From Candidatus Uabimicrobium amorphum (lineage in GTDB: Bacteria > Planctomycetota > Uabimicrobiia > Uabimicrobiales > Uabimicrobiaceae), in the NCBI RefSeq assembly GCF_009002475.1, contig NZ_AP019860.1:3472001-3536000 (forward strand): DNA of 64,000 nt, in the 5' to 3' direction. A model generated the notes under the pieces. It did no database searches. It saw only the letters and a program-made list of their open reading frames with translations, and was not told the DNA's origin. The translations under genes and the position numbers were made by a program. Numbering within the stretch: position 1 is the first letter of the stretch; each line of letters starts with the position of its first letter. This document shows, piece after piece, positions 7,872 through 16,227 of the stretch.

Positions 7872-8957
7872 GTGTTCAAAAAATATGACCCTTTAAAAGG
7901 TGAAATGCTGCGAATCATGGACAAAGACGGCAAAATAACCAATAAGGAAATGATGCCGGAACTCGACGACCAGCAAGTCATCGATGCTTATAAATTAATT
8001 CATTATTCGCGAATGGTAGACTTAAAAGCCGTATCTTATCAACGCCAAGGACGTATGTATACCTATCCACCTAACTTAGGACAAGAGGCTTCCGCAGTTG
8101 GTGTGAGTACCGTAATGCGCGATATTGACTGGATTGTACCTGCTTATCGTGAATTAGGAGCTTACCTAACAAAAGGAGCAACACCAAAAGATATTTACCT
8201 ATATTGGGGTGGTCATGAAGATGGAAGTCGCTTTCCAGGAGCGCCAAATCTTTTACCGATAGCCGTACCAATTGCAACACAGTTATTACATGCCGTGGGT
8301 ATTGCTCATGGACTGAAATATCAGGAAAAAGAAGGTGTTGTTTTTGGTTTTATTGGTGATGGAGGTACCTCGGAAGGAGATTTCCACGAAGCGATGAACT
8401 TTGCCGCAGTTTGGAAAGTTCCCGTAGTATTTTTATGCCAAAACAACCAGTATGCTATTTCGCTACCGACTAAAAAACAAACAGCCGTTGATTGGATTGC
8501 CAAAAAAGCTGTCGCGTACGGCATGCCAGGTATACGCGTAGACGGCAATGACTTCTTTTCATGTTATGCCGCTGCGAAACAAGCACATGAACATGCGCAA
8601 TCAGGCAATGGCCCTGTGTTTATTGAAGCCCTCACGTACCGTCGTGGTGCTCACACTACCGCAGATGACCCAACACGCTATCGTACCAAAGAAGAAGAGA
8701 AAGCCTGGGAAGACAAAGACCCCGCGTTACGTTTAAAGAAATATTTGATCGAAAAGAAGTTATGGTCTGAAGAACAAGAGACCGAACTCTTAGAAAAATA
8801 CAATAAAGAAGTGGAAGCACAATTTCTAGAATTTGAAAACTATCCAAAGTATAAACTAGAGGACGTCTTTCAATACATGTACACAAAAATGCCTTCCCAC
8901 TTAGCGAAGCAAAAACAACAGTACGAAGATTTTCTTGCGTGGAAGGAGTCGCAATAA
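7872..8957 (+). CDS. pdhA: Pyruvate dehydrogenase-type E1 component, alpha subunit
   Basis: 361 aa from GTG at 7872 (GAGAG upstream; the earlier ATG at 7818 would overlap the previous gene by 28 bp). The thiamine-diphosphate motif is intact: GDGGTSEGDFHEA at about 162-174 and the closing NN at 191-192. The N-terminal MPELDDQQVI..YSRMVDLKAV..RQGRM pattern is that of Gram-positive-type PdhA subunits of alpha2beta2 enzymes, and RRGAHTTADDPTRYR matches the phosphorylation-loop region. It decarboxylates the 2-oxoacid and passes the acyl group to the E2 lipoyl arm. A branched-chain 2-oxoacid specificity is possible. It overlaps E1beta by 1 bp (TAATG). Confidence 0.88.
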   Translation: MFKKYDPLKGEMLRIMDKDGKITNKEMMPELDDQQVIDAYKLIHYSRMVDLKAVSYQRQGRMYTYPPNLGQEASAVGVSTVMRDIDWIVPAYRELGAYLTKGATPKDIYLYWGGHEDGSRFPGAPNLLPIAVPIATQLLHAVGIAHGLKYQEKEGVVFGFIGDGGTSEGDFHEAMNFAAVWKVPVVFLCQNNQYAISLPTKKQTAVDWIAKKAVAYGMPGIRVDGNDFFSCYAAAKQAHEHAQSGNGPVFIEALTYRRGAHTTADDPTRYRTKEEEKAWEDKDPALRLKKYLIEKKLWSEEQETELLEKYNKEVEAQFLEFENYPKYKLEDVFQYMYTKMPSHLAKQKQQYEDFLAWKESQ

Positions 8958-9934
8958 TGGCGGTGATGAATATGGTACAAAGCATTAACTCTGCTTTGGA
9001 CATAAAACTAGGCGAAGATAATAAAGTTCTATCTTTTGGTGAAGACGCGGGTGTCGAGGGTGGTGTATTCCGCGTTACCGAAGGTTTATATCAAAAATAC
9101 GGCGAAAAACGCGTTTTTGACACCCCCCTTGCAGAATCCGGTATCATCGGTACTGCGGTAGGAATGTGTGTGTCGGGTTTACGTCCAGTAGCGGAAATTC
9201 AGTTTTCCGGTTTTGTCTACCCTGCGTTTGACCAAATCATCTCCCACGTATCGAGAATGCACAACCGTTCACGGGGAAAGTATCGCATGTCTATGGTGAT
9301 TCGCATGCCATACGGTGGTGGTATCAAAGCTATTGAGCACCACTCAGAAAGTATGGAAGCTCTATTCGCTCACATTCCTGGATTAAAAGTGGTAATCCCT
9401 TCGACACCATATGATGCAAAAGGTTTACTCATTTCCGCGATTGAAGACGATGATCCCGTTGTGTTTATGGAACCAAAGAGAATGTATCGCGCGATTAAGC
9501 AGGAAGTACCCGAGGACAAATACACCATTCCCATTGGCAAAGCCAAAGTGGTTAGCCAAGGAACCGATATTACCGTCGTCTCTTTTGGTGCACAAATGAA
9601 CGAAAGCATCAAGGCTGTTGAGATCGCCAAAAAAGCGGGCATGAGTGTAGAACTCATCGATTTGCGCACCATTTCTCCTCTAGATCGCGAAACCGTAGCA
9701 GCCTCCATACGTAAAACAGGTCGTTTGCTTTCTGTAACGGAAGGTCCTGGAACTTTCGGTGTGGGAGCAGAGATGATCGCTCTGGCAAATGAAGAAGCAT
9801 TCTTGTACCTCGAAGCTCCTCCAACACGATTAGCTGGTTTTGATACAATAGTCCCTCTACCAAAAGGGGAACATCTTTATTACCATACTCCCGAGCGTAT
9901 TTTTTACGAAATCAAAAAGCTAGTTGAATACTAA
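8957..9934 (+). CDS. pdhB: Pyruvate dehydrogenase-type E1 component, beta subunit
   Basis: 325 aa from ATG at 8957, with AAGGAG upstream and a 1-bp overlap with the alpha subunit. Typical beta-subunit blocks are visible: LSFGEDAGVEGGVFRVTEGL, RVFDTPLAESGIIGTAVG, EIQFSGFVYPAFDQI, MPYGGGIKAIEHHSESMEAL and a C-terminal transketolase domain (VELIDLRTISPLD). Together with the alpha subunit it forms the TPP-binding E1 heterotetramer of the 2-oxoacid dehydrogenase complex. Normal length for the family. Next gene is E2, 16 bp downstream. Confidence 0.92.
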   Translation: MAVMNMVQSINSALDIKLGEDNKVLSFGEDAGVEGGVFRVTEGLYQKYGEKRVFDTPLAESGIIGTAVGMCVSGLRPVAEIQFSGFVYPAFDQIISHVSRMHNRSRGKYRMSMVIRMPYGGGIKAIEHHSESMEALFAHIPGLKVVIPSTPYDAKGLLISAIEDDDPVVFMEPKRMYRAIKQEVPEDKYTIPIGKAKVVSQGTDITVVSFGAQMNESIKAVEIAKKAGMSVELIDLRTISPLDRETVAASIRKTGRLLSVTEGPGTFGVGAEMIALANEEAFLYLEAPPTRLAGFDTIVPLPKGEHLYYHTPERIFYEIKKLVEY

Positions 9935-9950
9935 AAGATAGGAGCATTTC

Positions 9951-11225
9951 ATGCCGTTTGTATTTAAGTTTCCCGATATTGGCGAAGGCATAACCGAAGG
10001 AAAGATCCTAGAATGGTATGTAGAGGTCGGACAACAAATCAAGTCTGACCAAAAAGTTGTCAAAATGGAAACCGACAAAGTAGTCGATGATATTCCCTCT
10101 CCGCGTACAGGTGTTGTGATCGCACGTCACGGTAACGTTGGTGATGTCATCGATGTGGGACACCCACTTATTGAAATCCAGGTGGAAGGTGAGAGCGAAA
10201 GCGCACCAGCACAAGATGCGAAAGAGCAAAAAAAAGAAATTGCATATGGAGTGGTGGGTAACCTAGAGGTAGCGAGTGACAATGATGTACTTCCTTCAAG
10301 CAGTGAAGGTGACGCAGAGCAAGTAGCCACAGCGTCAACACAGAAGAAAGTCCTTGCCACCCCGGCGGTACGCGCTTTTGCACGTAGATCAAAAGTCGAT
10401 ATTCGTCAAGTAAAGGGTACTGGTCCTGGTGGGCGTGTTACGCGCAAAGACATCGAAGGATTTGCAGGTCAAAGCTCCACATTTACCCCGGCAGCACGCC
10501 AGCCGGTTAACGTAGCAAAAGATGCCCCTGTAACCATCGAATCTTTATCGCAAATTCGTAAGACCATTGCCAAGCGTATGCTAGAATCCAAACAAGTTTC
10601 GGCACACATGACTGTTTTTGAAGAGGTAGAGGTTTCTGATTTGGAAAAGCTCCGCAAATCGCAAAAACAAAAATTCAAAGACCGCGGCGCAGGTCTTTCT
10701 TATCTACCCTTTATCATCAAAGCGGTTGTCACTAGTTTGAAAGCCAATCCCGTACTAAACAGTCAAATGGATTTGGCCAATGACCGCCTGATTTATAAGC
10801 ACGAATACAACATTGGAATCGCAGTAGATACACCAAGCGGCCTCGTAGTACCCGTTATTCGCGACGCCGATAAAAAATCGATCTTCGAGCTAAGTGTTGC
10901 CATTCAAGACCTAGCGACACGCGGACGCGAACGTAAACTATCGCGTGACGAACTACAAGGTGGTACATTCACCATCACCAATTTTGGTTCTATTGCCGGA
11001 ATTTTCGGAACACCGATACTCAATCAACCAGAAGTGGCCATTCTTGGTGTAGGACGCGCACGACAGATGCCCATAGTCAAAGATGACGAATTGGCCATAG
11101 GTCGCATCCTGCCACTATCTCTTTCCGTAGACCATTGTCTAATTGACGGTGGAGACGCAACGAGATTTTTAAAGGGAGTCATGGATCTACTCAACGATCC
11201 GATGGAACTTCTAATGATGCAATAG
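9951..11225 (+). CDS. pdhC: Dihydrolipoamide acyltransferase (E2) of the 2-oxoacid dehydrogenase complex
   Basis: 424 aa, three domains in the usual order. The lipoyl domain (1-80) has the lipoylation site METDKVVDDIPSP (K43). A hinge and peripheral-subunit-binding domain follow at about 133-170 (TPAVRAFARRSKVDIRQVKG, then GPGGRVTRKDI). The catalytic acyltransferase domain (about 195-424) has the active-site SVDHCLIDGGDA (H395, D399). E2 forms the complex core and transfers the acyl group from lipoate to CoA. GGAG precedes the ATG. No dihydrolipoamide dehydrogenase (E3) gene is in the window, so it is presumably elsewhere. The operon is closed by the terminator at 11246. Confidence 0.93.
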   Translation: MPFVFKFPDIGEGITEGKILEWYVEVGQQIKSDQKVVKMETDKVVDDIPSPRTGVVIARHGNVGDVIDVGHPLIEIQVEGESESAPAQDAKEQKKEIAYGVVGNLEVASDNDVLPSSSEGDAEQVATASTQKKVLATPAVRAFARRSKVDIRQVKGTGPGGRVTRKDIEGFAGQSSTFTPAARQPVNVAKDAPVTIESLSQIRKTIAKRMLESKQVSAHMTVFEEVEVSDLEKLRKSQKQKFKDRGAGLSYLPFIIKAVVTSLKANPVLNSQMDLANDRLIYKHEYNIGIAVDTPSGLVVPVIRDADKKSIFELSVAIQDLATRGRERKLSRDELQGGTFTITNFGSIAGIFGTPILNQPEVAILGVGRARQMPIVKDDELAIGRILPLSLSVDHCLIDGGDATRFLKGVMDLLNDPMELLMMQ

Positions 11226-11245
11226 AAAGCATTTTGCGCAACGAT

Positions 11246-11283
11246 AGAGAAGATTTCGTGTTGAAATCTTCTCTATTTTTTTT
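11246..11283 (+). terminator. Rho-independent terminator of the dehydrogenase operon
   Basis: A perfect 12-bp stem, AGAGAAGATTTC (11246-11257) with GAAATCTTCTCT (11263-11274), a 5-nt loop and a run of eight T from 11276. It lies 20 bp after the E2 stop codon. It also decides that the next gene starts at 11309, since an upstream in-frame ATG at 11234 would put the hairpin inside the coding region. Confidence 0.92.
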
Positions 11284-11308
11284 GGCATTTCGGCGAAACG
11301 AGGACAAT

Positions 11309-11941
11309 ATGGCACAAGATTTTTTAAAATACGATCTACCAGATATCGCGATCTTAAATAACGAAGAAATTATATATCGTTACATGGTATGGCGCCCACA
11401 AGAAGTGCTCATCATTTTAGGTCGTAGTAATAGCAAAGTGGAAGAGGTTGTTTTTGTAGAACAAGCGCAAAAAGACAACGTCAAGATTTACCAAAGACCC
11501 ACCGGAGGGCAATCCGTGGTTCTTTCACCAAATATGCTCATCATCTCCATCACCGAGCCACTTGATTCCTCACGCCCTTCGAAAGAATACTTCTACGCCT
11601 ACAATCAAATCATTATAAAAGCATTGCAACAAATGGGAGTGAAAGACTTGGGAGTGAAAGGAATCTCGGACATTGCCATAGGACAAAAAAAAATCGCCGG
11701 CACCGCCATGTACCGCAATCGACTGCAAGTATTTTACCATGCTGTACTTAACGTAGGGGAAGATGTAAATATCTTTGAGCGTTATCTAAAATACCCTCCC
11801 AAAGTACCCGACTACCGCAAAGGTCGTAGCCACAAAGAATTTGTCACCTCGCTACTCGTACAAGGGTATGATTTTCCTCTGCACGAGATACAAGAAAAAA
11901 TTCAGGGGCAATTACGGAACTACGGCAAAAAAGACAACTAA
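11309..11941 (+). CDS. Lipoate-protein ligase A family protein
   Basis: 210 aa from ATG at 11309 with GAGG 6 nt upstream. It belongs to the BPL/LplA/LipB fold: QRPTGGQSVVLSPNMLIISI corresponds to the RRxTGG substrate loop, and IGQKKIAGTAMYR carries the conserved Lys-Ile-Ala-Gly. The family attaches lipoate or octanoate to lipoyl domains. Its place right after the E2 gene suggests that lipoyl domain as the acceptor. It is shorter than E. coli LplA and has no C-terminal adenylation domain, so it may be an amidotransferase or octanoyltransferase of the LipM/LipL sort rather than a full ligase. Separated from the operon by a terminator, so its expression may rely on read-through or a promoter not seen. 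Confidence 0.75.
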   Translation: MAQDFLKYDLPDIAILNNEEIIYRYMVWRPQEVLIILGRSNSKVEEVVFVEQAQKDNVKIYQRPTGGQSVVLSPNMLIISITEPLDSSRPSKEYFYAYNQIIIKALQQMGVKDLGVKGISDIAIGQKKIAGTAMYRNRLQVFYHAVLNVGEDVNIFERYLKYPPKVPDYRKGRSHKEFVTSLLVQGYDFPLHEIQEKIQGQLRNYGKKDN

Positions 11942-11997
11942 TGAAATAAAACGAAATTACAATTCAGTAAGCGTAGATCCAACTAAATTTGAGGGCC

Positions 11998-12018
11998 GGG
12001 CGGACACAAGGTCCGCCC
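11998..12018. repeat. GC-rich REP-like palindrome
   Basis: GGGCGGAC (11998-12005), 5-nt loop, GTCCGCCC (12011-12018), then CTAC. It stands out from the AT-rich surroundings. Similar GGGCG...CGCCC palindromes occur at 41968, 42863 and 51602. No T-run follows, so a simple terminator role is not supported on this strand. Confidence 0.75.
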
Positions 12019-12149
12019 CTACATTTCCAACTTGATTCCCATGCGGCAATTTTTTCCAAAAATTTTATTTACAATGTCACCTTCTCCAAAATGAATGCCA
12101 ATACATTAGTGAATAGACAATATACGGGAACATAACTACGAGAAATCAG

Positions 12150-12368
12150 ATGAACAATCATAATACAAAACTATTTACAACAAAAAGTTGGGTGATTGCT
12201 ATATCGGCGATTATTACCGGTGCGTCTATTTCACTGGTGAGAGAATATTACAATACCAACGTCATCACAACCCAAAGCATTATTATTTCGCTGATAACGC
12301 TTGTCATAGGTCTCATCATTATTGCTGGTGTGGCATGGTGGGCGAATAAACCTGAGGAGGAAAGCTAA
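12150..12368 (+). CDS. Small two-helix membrane protein
   Basis: 72 aa, not recognised. Two hydrophobic segments (about residues 13-30 and 41-64) with a short loop; the C-terminus is acidic (NKPEEES). The AG-rich stretch upstream gives a weak ribosome binding site. It is followed after one base by another small membrane protein with a very strong Shine-Dalgarno located in this gene's 3' end, so the two look like a coupled pair. Confidence 0.6.
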   Translation: MNNHNTKLFTTKSWVIAISAIITGASISLVREYYNTNVITTQSIIISLITLVIGLIIIAGVAWWANKPEEES

Positions 12369-12369
12369 A

Positions 12370-12570
12370 ATGGAGTTAGCAAATTTACAAGGTCTTATCC
12401 CTATAGTATGCGGTATATACTTCTATCTTATTGCCAACGGAACGCTACCAAAAAATCCCAAAGAACCAGAGAAACTGGAATTGTGGCGTAAAAAATTTGG
12501 CAAAATGATGAAAACCCTTTGCCCTATTATTGTCGTCTTTGGCATTTTGCAACTCACGGGTGTTGTGTAG
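12370..12570 (+). CDS. Small membrane protein
   Basis: 66 aa from ATG at 12370, chosen because GAGGAGG lies 9 nt upstream. Hydrophobic segments at about 5-21 and 46-64 flank a basic, Pro-containing loop (LPKNPKEPEKLELWRKKFGK). Not recognised. It starts one base after the preceding small membrane gene and is the last plus-strand gene before the inverted-repeat element. Confidence 0.65.
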   Translation: MELANLQGLIPIVCGIYFYLIANGTLPKNPKEPEKLELWRKKFGKMMKTLCPIIVVFGILQLTGVV

Positions 12571-12581
12571 TAACGCTAAGG

Positions 12582-12947
12582 GTTTGTCAATTTAAGAGAA
12601 GAGTTTCGTTTTCCGTATTGGTGCCCTCACCATCAAAATAGCAGGTTTCAGCTACGCTGAAACCTGCTATTTTCATACCTCTCCCACAGGGAGAGGTGTA
12701 ATGCGTCTCTTTTGTTAAAAACAAAATTCTCTTGAGTTGCAGGTCAAAAGTTATAACGCTACTATCTTTTTGAGAGTAGTTGTGTATTCAACGGTACCAA
12801 ATAACACAATAAGATAAATGAAGACGTGTTACGCCTCTCCCTGTGGGAGAGGCATGAGAATTAAGGCTTTTAGCGAAGCTAAAACCTTAAATTCGATGGT
12901 GAGGGCACCAATACGGAAAACGAAACTCTTAACCTAAGTCGACAAAC
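12582..12947. mobile_element. 366-bp element with long imperfect inverted repeats (MITE-like)
   Basis: The left end GTTTGTCaAtTTAaGagaAG and the reverse complement of the right end GTTTGTCgAcTTAgGttaAG match, and the next 33 bases (AGTTTCGTTTTCCGTATTGG, then TGCCCTCACCATC) are identical in both arms. Each arm then holds a hairpin: left stem AAAATAGCAGGTTTCAGC (12635-12652, perfect 18 bp, loop TAC); right arm a stem of different sequence (AAGGTTTTAGC). Each arm then carries CCTCTCCCACAGGGAGAGG. A 110-bp centre is unique. No open reading frame. It fills the gap between two convergent genes and could act as a bidirectional terminator as well as being a non-autonomous mobile repeat. Confidence 0.8.
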
Positions 12948-12957
12948 AACACTCTAA

Positions 12958-15900
12958 TTATTTCCCACGCAAACTATTGCGATATCCCCAAATAATCAAA
13001 TTCTTATCCGCACTACCAGACAAAATATATTGGTTATCGCCAAAAAATTGTACGGTATTTACGTCTGCGGTATGATGGCGAAGTACAAGCAATTGTTCTC
13101 CTGTTTGCGCATTCCAAACGCGTGCCGTATAGTCCCCCGACGCTGAAACGAGTCTGTCACCGCTCTGACTAAACCCGACACTTTTTACCAATGTTTTGTG
13201 TCCGCGAATATCGAGAACTTTTTCTCCTGACACAAAATTATACACAAGGATATTGCTCCCCATAGCAATGGCCACTTGATCTTTGGATGGATGGAGCGCC
13301 ATACTGCGAATGATGTCTTTCGCCACGGTAAATTTATATTTTTGTTGTCGTGTTTCGGTATCGTAGACAATACATATTCGATGCCCTACCATAGCAAAAT
13401 ATTTGCCGTCTTCGGAAAAGATTACCTGTCTTGCCGTATACCTGAATTTTTTTTCCCAAAGAACATTACGCGACTTTAAATCAAAAAGACGTATCGTGCG
13501 GTCTCCTTCAACAATCATATACGTACCGTAAATATCAAAGGCCCCAACATTCTTGCGAAATGTTTTAAAACTTTCGTTTTTGGATGTTTCAATATCCGTC
13601 AATTTAACATAACCATTGCTGTGGTTCGAGACGATATAGGTCTTATTGTGCATATCGACAAATTTACACACTCTTGGATCACTGTAACAAGGAAAGCGTT
13701 GCAGTAATTTGTGTTGTGACAGGCTGTATAAGTAAATAAAATGCTGTGCAGCAACGGCGATTAGATTTTTTTTGCGGTGGATGTCACAGTGATAAACAGC
13801 GGTATTCATCGCAATAGTGCGCGCGCCATTTACGAAGGGGTCCCACATTTTCATGCTACCATCAAGAGAAGTCGAAATAATATGCTTGGTACCGCGTATG
13901 TAGAAACAAGAAGCCACAGCATTGCTATGTCCACGGAAAGTTCGCGTCAACGTTTTATTTTTGACATCCCAGACTTTGATAACATTATCTTCGCCTCCCG
14001 AAAGAATGTATTTATTGTCTACCGAAAAATCCAAACCGTAAATAATTTTTGCGACTCTTTTATTACTTGAACTGTCGTGTTCTTGCAATGTCGTTAAACA
14101 ACTACCATCTTTCATGTTCCAAATTTTGATTTGAAAATTATCTCCCGCGGTTGCCAAATACCTGCCATCGTCACTAAATCTACAAATGTACGTCATACCG
14201 GAATGCGCCAGTTTATATATATTTTTACGCATCGCAATATCAAATACATGGACCTTGCCAAGTGCTCCTGTATAGGCAAACCAGTTTTGCCGTTGTGGAT
14301 GAAAACTTCCACAACGTACATACACATTTTTTTCGAAGTGCTCAAACATCTGTTTTCGCGTAGCTAACGACAAAAATATTAGCTTGTTTTCACACACAAC
14401 TGCCAAAATACCATTGCGATTTATATCTAAATACCGGATGCGATCCTTAAACTCCCAACGTTGCTCTTTGCGCTTTGTCGACATATTCCACATGGTCACC
14501 ACGTTATGGTCAGCGACGACGAGATAATTTCCGTCATGTGTAAACGCACCATAAAACGCATCGTCACTACCCTTCATCTTTAAAATAGAAATTTCGTCAC
14601 TGAGTGATAACGGCCAAATTTTGATACGATTTCCTTCACAGGAAGCGATAATTTTTTGCGCGTAATTTATCGCAATATGTCCAGAAACGTCGTGTTTGCG
14701 ACTACGTACTTCGTTATGACTTTTTTCACGCAGATAATACCATTCCCAATTGCGTAAATATTTCGGACAGTATTCTTTGGAAGTCAACAATTTGTCTACT
14801 AAAGCCACATTGTTATTTTCCAAATAGCTATCACTCATCGCAATAACGTATGGATAAAGACTTTCACGCGAATTTTTACGTTCCTGTTGTAACTCTTGTT
14901 GTTTCTTCCCCAATAATTCTTCTTGTATAGAGATTTCACGTTCTTTTTGGTTGAGTTTGCGCGTTAACTGTTCCTCACGCTGTGTAAGTTCGATTTGCTT
15001 ACGTGTCAATTGTACGCTAAAAAAGATAAGAAGTAGTACGATGGCGATGGTAAAAACAGTAACAATCGAAGCAATTACAATATTACGTCGCCACCACTTC
15101 ACAAGGTTACTGTACATACTCGGGGGCTTGGCGATAATAGGACGGTGCTCTAAGATGTTTTGTAAATCTTCGGCAAAAGCACTTACGTTACGATAGCGTT
15201 TTTGTGGTTTTTTCTCTAAACACTTCAAACAAACAGCTTCTAATTCGAGAGAAATTTCGGGATTTAACGCTCTTGGTGCGACAGGCGCGGCGTTTACGAC
15301 TTGGTATAAAATATTGACCGAAGTTTTGCCTTGAAAGACACGTCTCTTCGTCAAGGCCTCGTATAAAGTCGCTCCTAAAGAATACACATCGGTACGCACA
15401 TCGAGTTCTTGTTCATGAACCTGTTCCGGCGAAGCATACGCAGGTGTTCCCACAAAATTTCGCGATAAAGACAAATCACCATCCATCACTTTTGCTAAAC
15501 CAAAATCCATGACCTTAGCAGCGTTACTTTTGGTGAGCATTATATTTTCAGGTTTCAAGTCGCGATGAATAATCTTATGATCGTGAGCAACTTGCAATGC
15601 TGTTGCCACTTGTATAAAAATAGAAATGACTTCTTTTTCGTTTAGTTCAAAATTTTTGATATAGTGATCCAAAGAGTATCCGTCGATAAACTCCATGGTA
15701 AAGTAGTTTAAGGGCTCTTCACCAATTTCAAATATTTTAACAATACCTGGATGATCGAGAATGGCAATGGCCTTGGCCTCTTGTTGAAAGCGCTGAATTA
15801 GGTTAGAACTAACTCCTTGTATAATTTTCAAAGCTGCGTGGCGATTGAGTTTTTGGTCAAAAATTTTAAAGACAATTCCCATGCCACCACGGCCTAGTTC

Positions 15901-16218
15901 TTTTACAATTTTGTAATGTTTGAAAAACGATCCTACGGAAAATGCGGCATCGGTTTTACTTTGCGTCAACAAATCAGTGGTGTCTTCGTTGGCAATCTTT
16001 GAAGGAACACCATTGTCATTTTGCGTGATGGTATTGTACTCGTTTTCTAAATGAAAGAATTGTTGTGGATTGATAAATTTGCCATATAGAAGTATTTGCG
16101 CCAACAAAATTTTTTGTCCGTTTTGTAAACAACTCTTCTGGTAATCGAGGCATTTCTCTAAATCTTGTTGTGGCAATCGCAAACCAATTTTTTGCATCAC
16201 AAATTTGTCAAAATTCAT
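12958..16218 (-). CDS. Transmembrane Ser/Thr protein kinase with C-terminal WD40 domain
   Basis: 1086 aa. Residues 1-65 form a helical N-terminal module shared with other kinases here. The kinase domain spans about 101-360: GRGGMG loop (109-114), catalytic Lys131, HRDLKPEN (218-225), DFG (238-240) and the SPE of the activation segment. A single TM helix lies at about 389-412, then a Glu/Gln/Lys-rich coiled coil (413-460). From about 500 to the end are roughly ten to twelve WD40 blades (for example SASGDYTARVWNAQTGEQLL). All catalytic residues are present, so it should be active, with the kinase cytoplasmic and the propeller outside or in the periplasm-like space. The WD40 part probably binds proteins. 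Its 5' end lies 9 bp after the stop of the kinase gene at 16228. Confidence 0.93.
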   Translation of the reverse strand: MNFDKFVMQKIGLRLPQQDLEKCLDYQKSCLQNGQKILLAQILLYGKFINPQQFFHLENEYNTITQNDNGVPSKIANEDTTDLLTQSKTDAAFSVGSFFKHYKIVKELGRGGMGIVFKIFDQKLNRHAALKIIQGVSSNLIQRFQQEAKAIAILDHPGIVKIFEIGEEPLNYFTMEFIDGYSLDHYIKNFELNEKEVISIFIQVATALQVAHDHKIIHRDLKPENIMLTKSNAAKVMDFGLAKVMDGDLSLSRNFVGTPAYASPEQVHEQELDVRTDVYSLGATLYEALTKRRVFQGKTSVNILYQVVNAAPVAPRALNPEISLELEAVCLKCLEKKPQKRYRNVSAFAEDLQNILEHRPIIAKPPSMYSNLVKWWRRNIVIASIVTVFTIAIVLLLIFFSVQLTRKQIELTQREEQLTRKLNQKEREISIQEELLGKKQQELQQERKNSRESLYPYVIAMSDSYLENNNVALVDKLLTSKEYCPKYLRNWEWYYLREKSHNEVRSRKHDVSGHIAINYAQKIIASCEGNRIKIWPLSLSDEISILKMKGSDDAFYGAFTHDGNYLVVADHNVVTMWNMSTKRKEQRWEFKDRIRYLDINRNGILAVVCENKLIFLSLATRKQMFEHFEKNVYVRCGSFHPQRQNWFAYTGALGKVHVFDIAMRKNIYKLAHSGMTYICRFSDDGRYLATAGDNFQIKIWNMKDGSCLTTLQEHDSSSNKRVAKIIYGLDFSVDNKYILSGGEDNVIKVWDVKNKTLTRTFRGHSNAVASCFYIRGTKHIISTSLDGSMKMWDPFVNGARTIAMNTAVYHCDIHRKKNLIAVAAQHFIYLYSLSQHKLLQRFPCYSDPRVCKFVDMHNKTYIVSNHSNGYVKLTDIETSKNESFKTFRKNVGAFDIYGTYMIVEGDRTIRLFDLKSRNVLWEKKFRYTARQVIFSEDGKYFAMVGHRICIVYDTETRQQKYKFTVAKDIIRSMALHPSKDQVAIAMGSNILVYNFVSGEKVLDIRGHKTLVKSVGFSQSGDRLVSASGDYTARVWNAQTGEQLLVLRHHTADVNTVQFFGDNQYILSGSADKNLIIWGYRNSLRGK

Positions 16219-16227
16219 ACAAAACCT

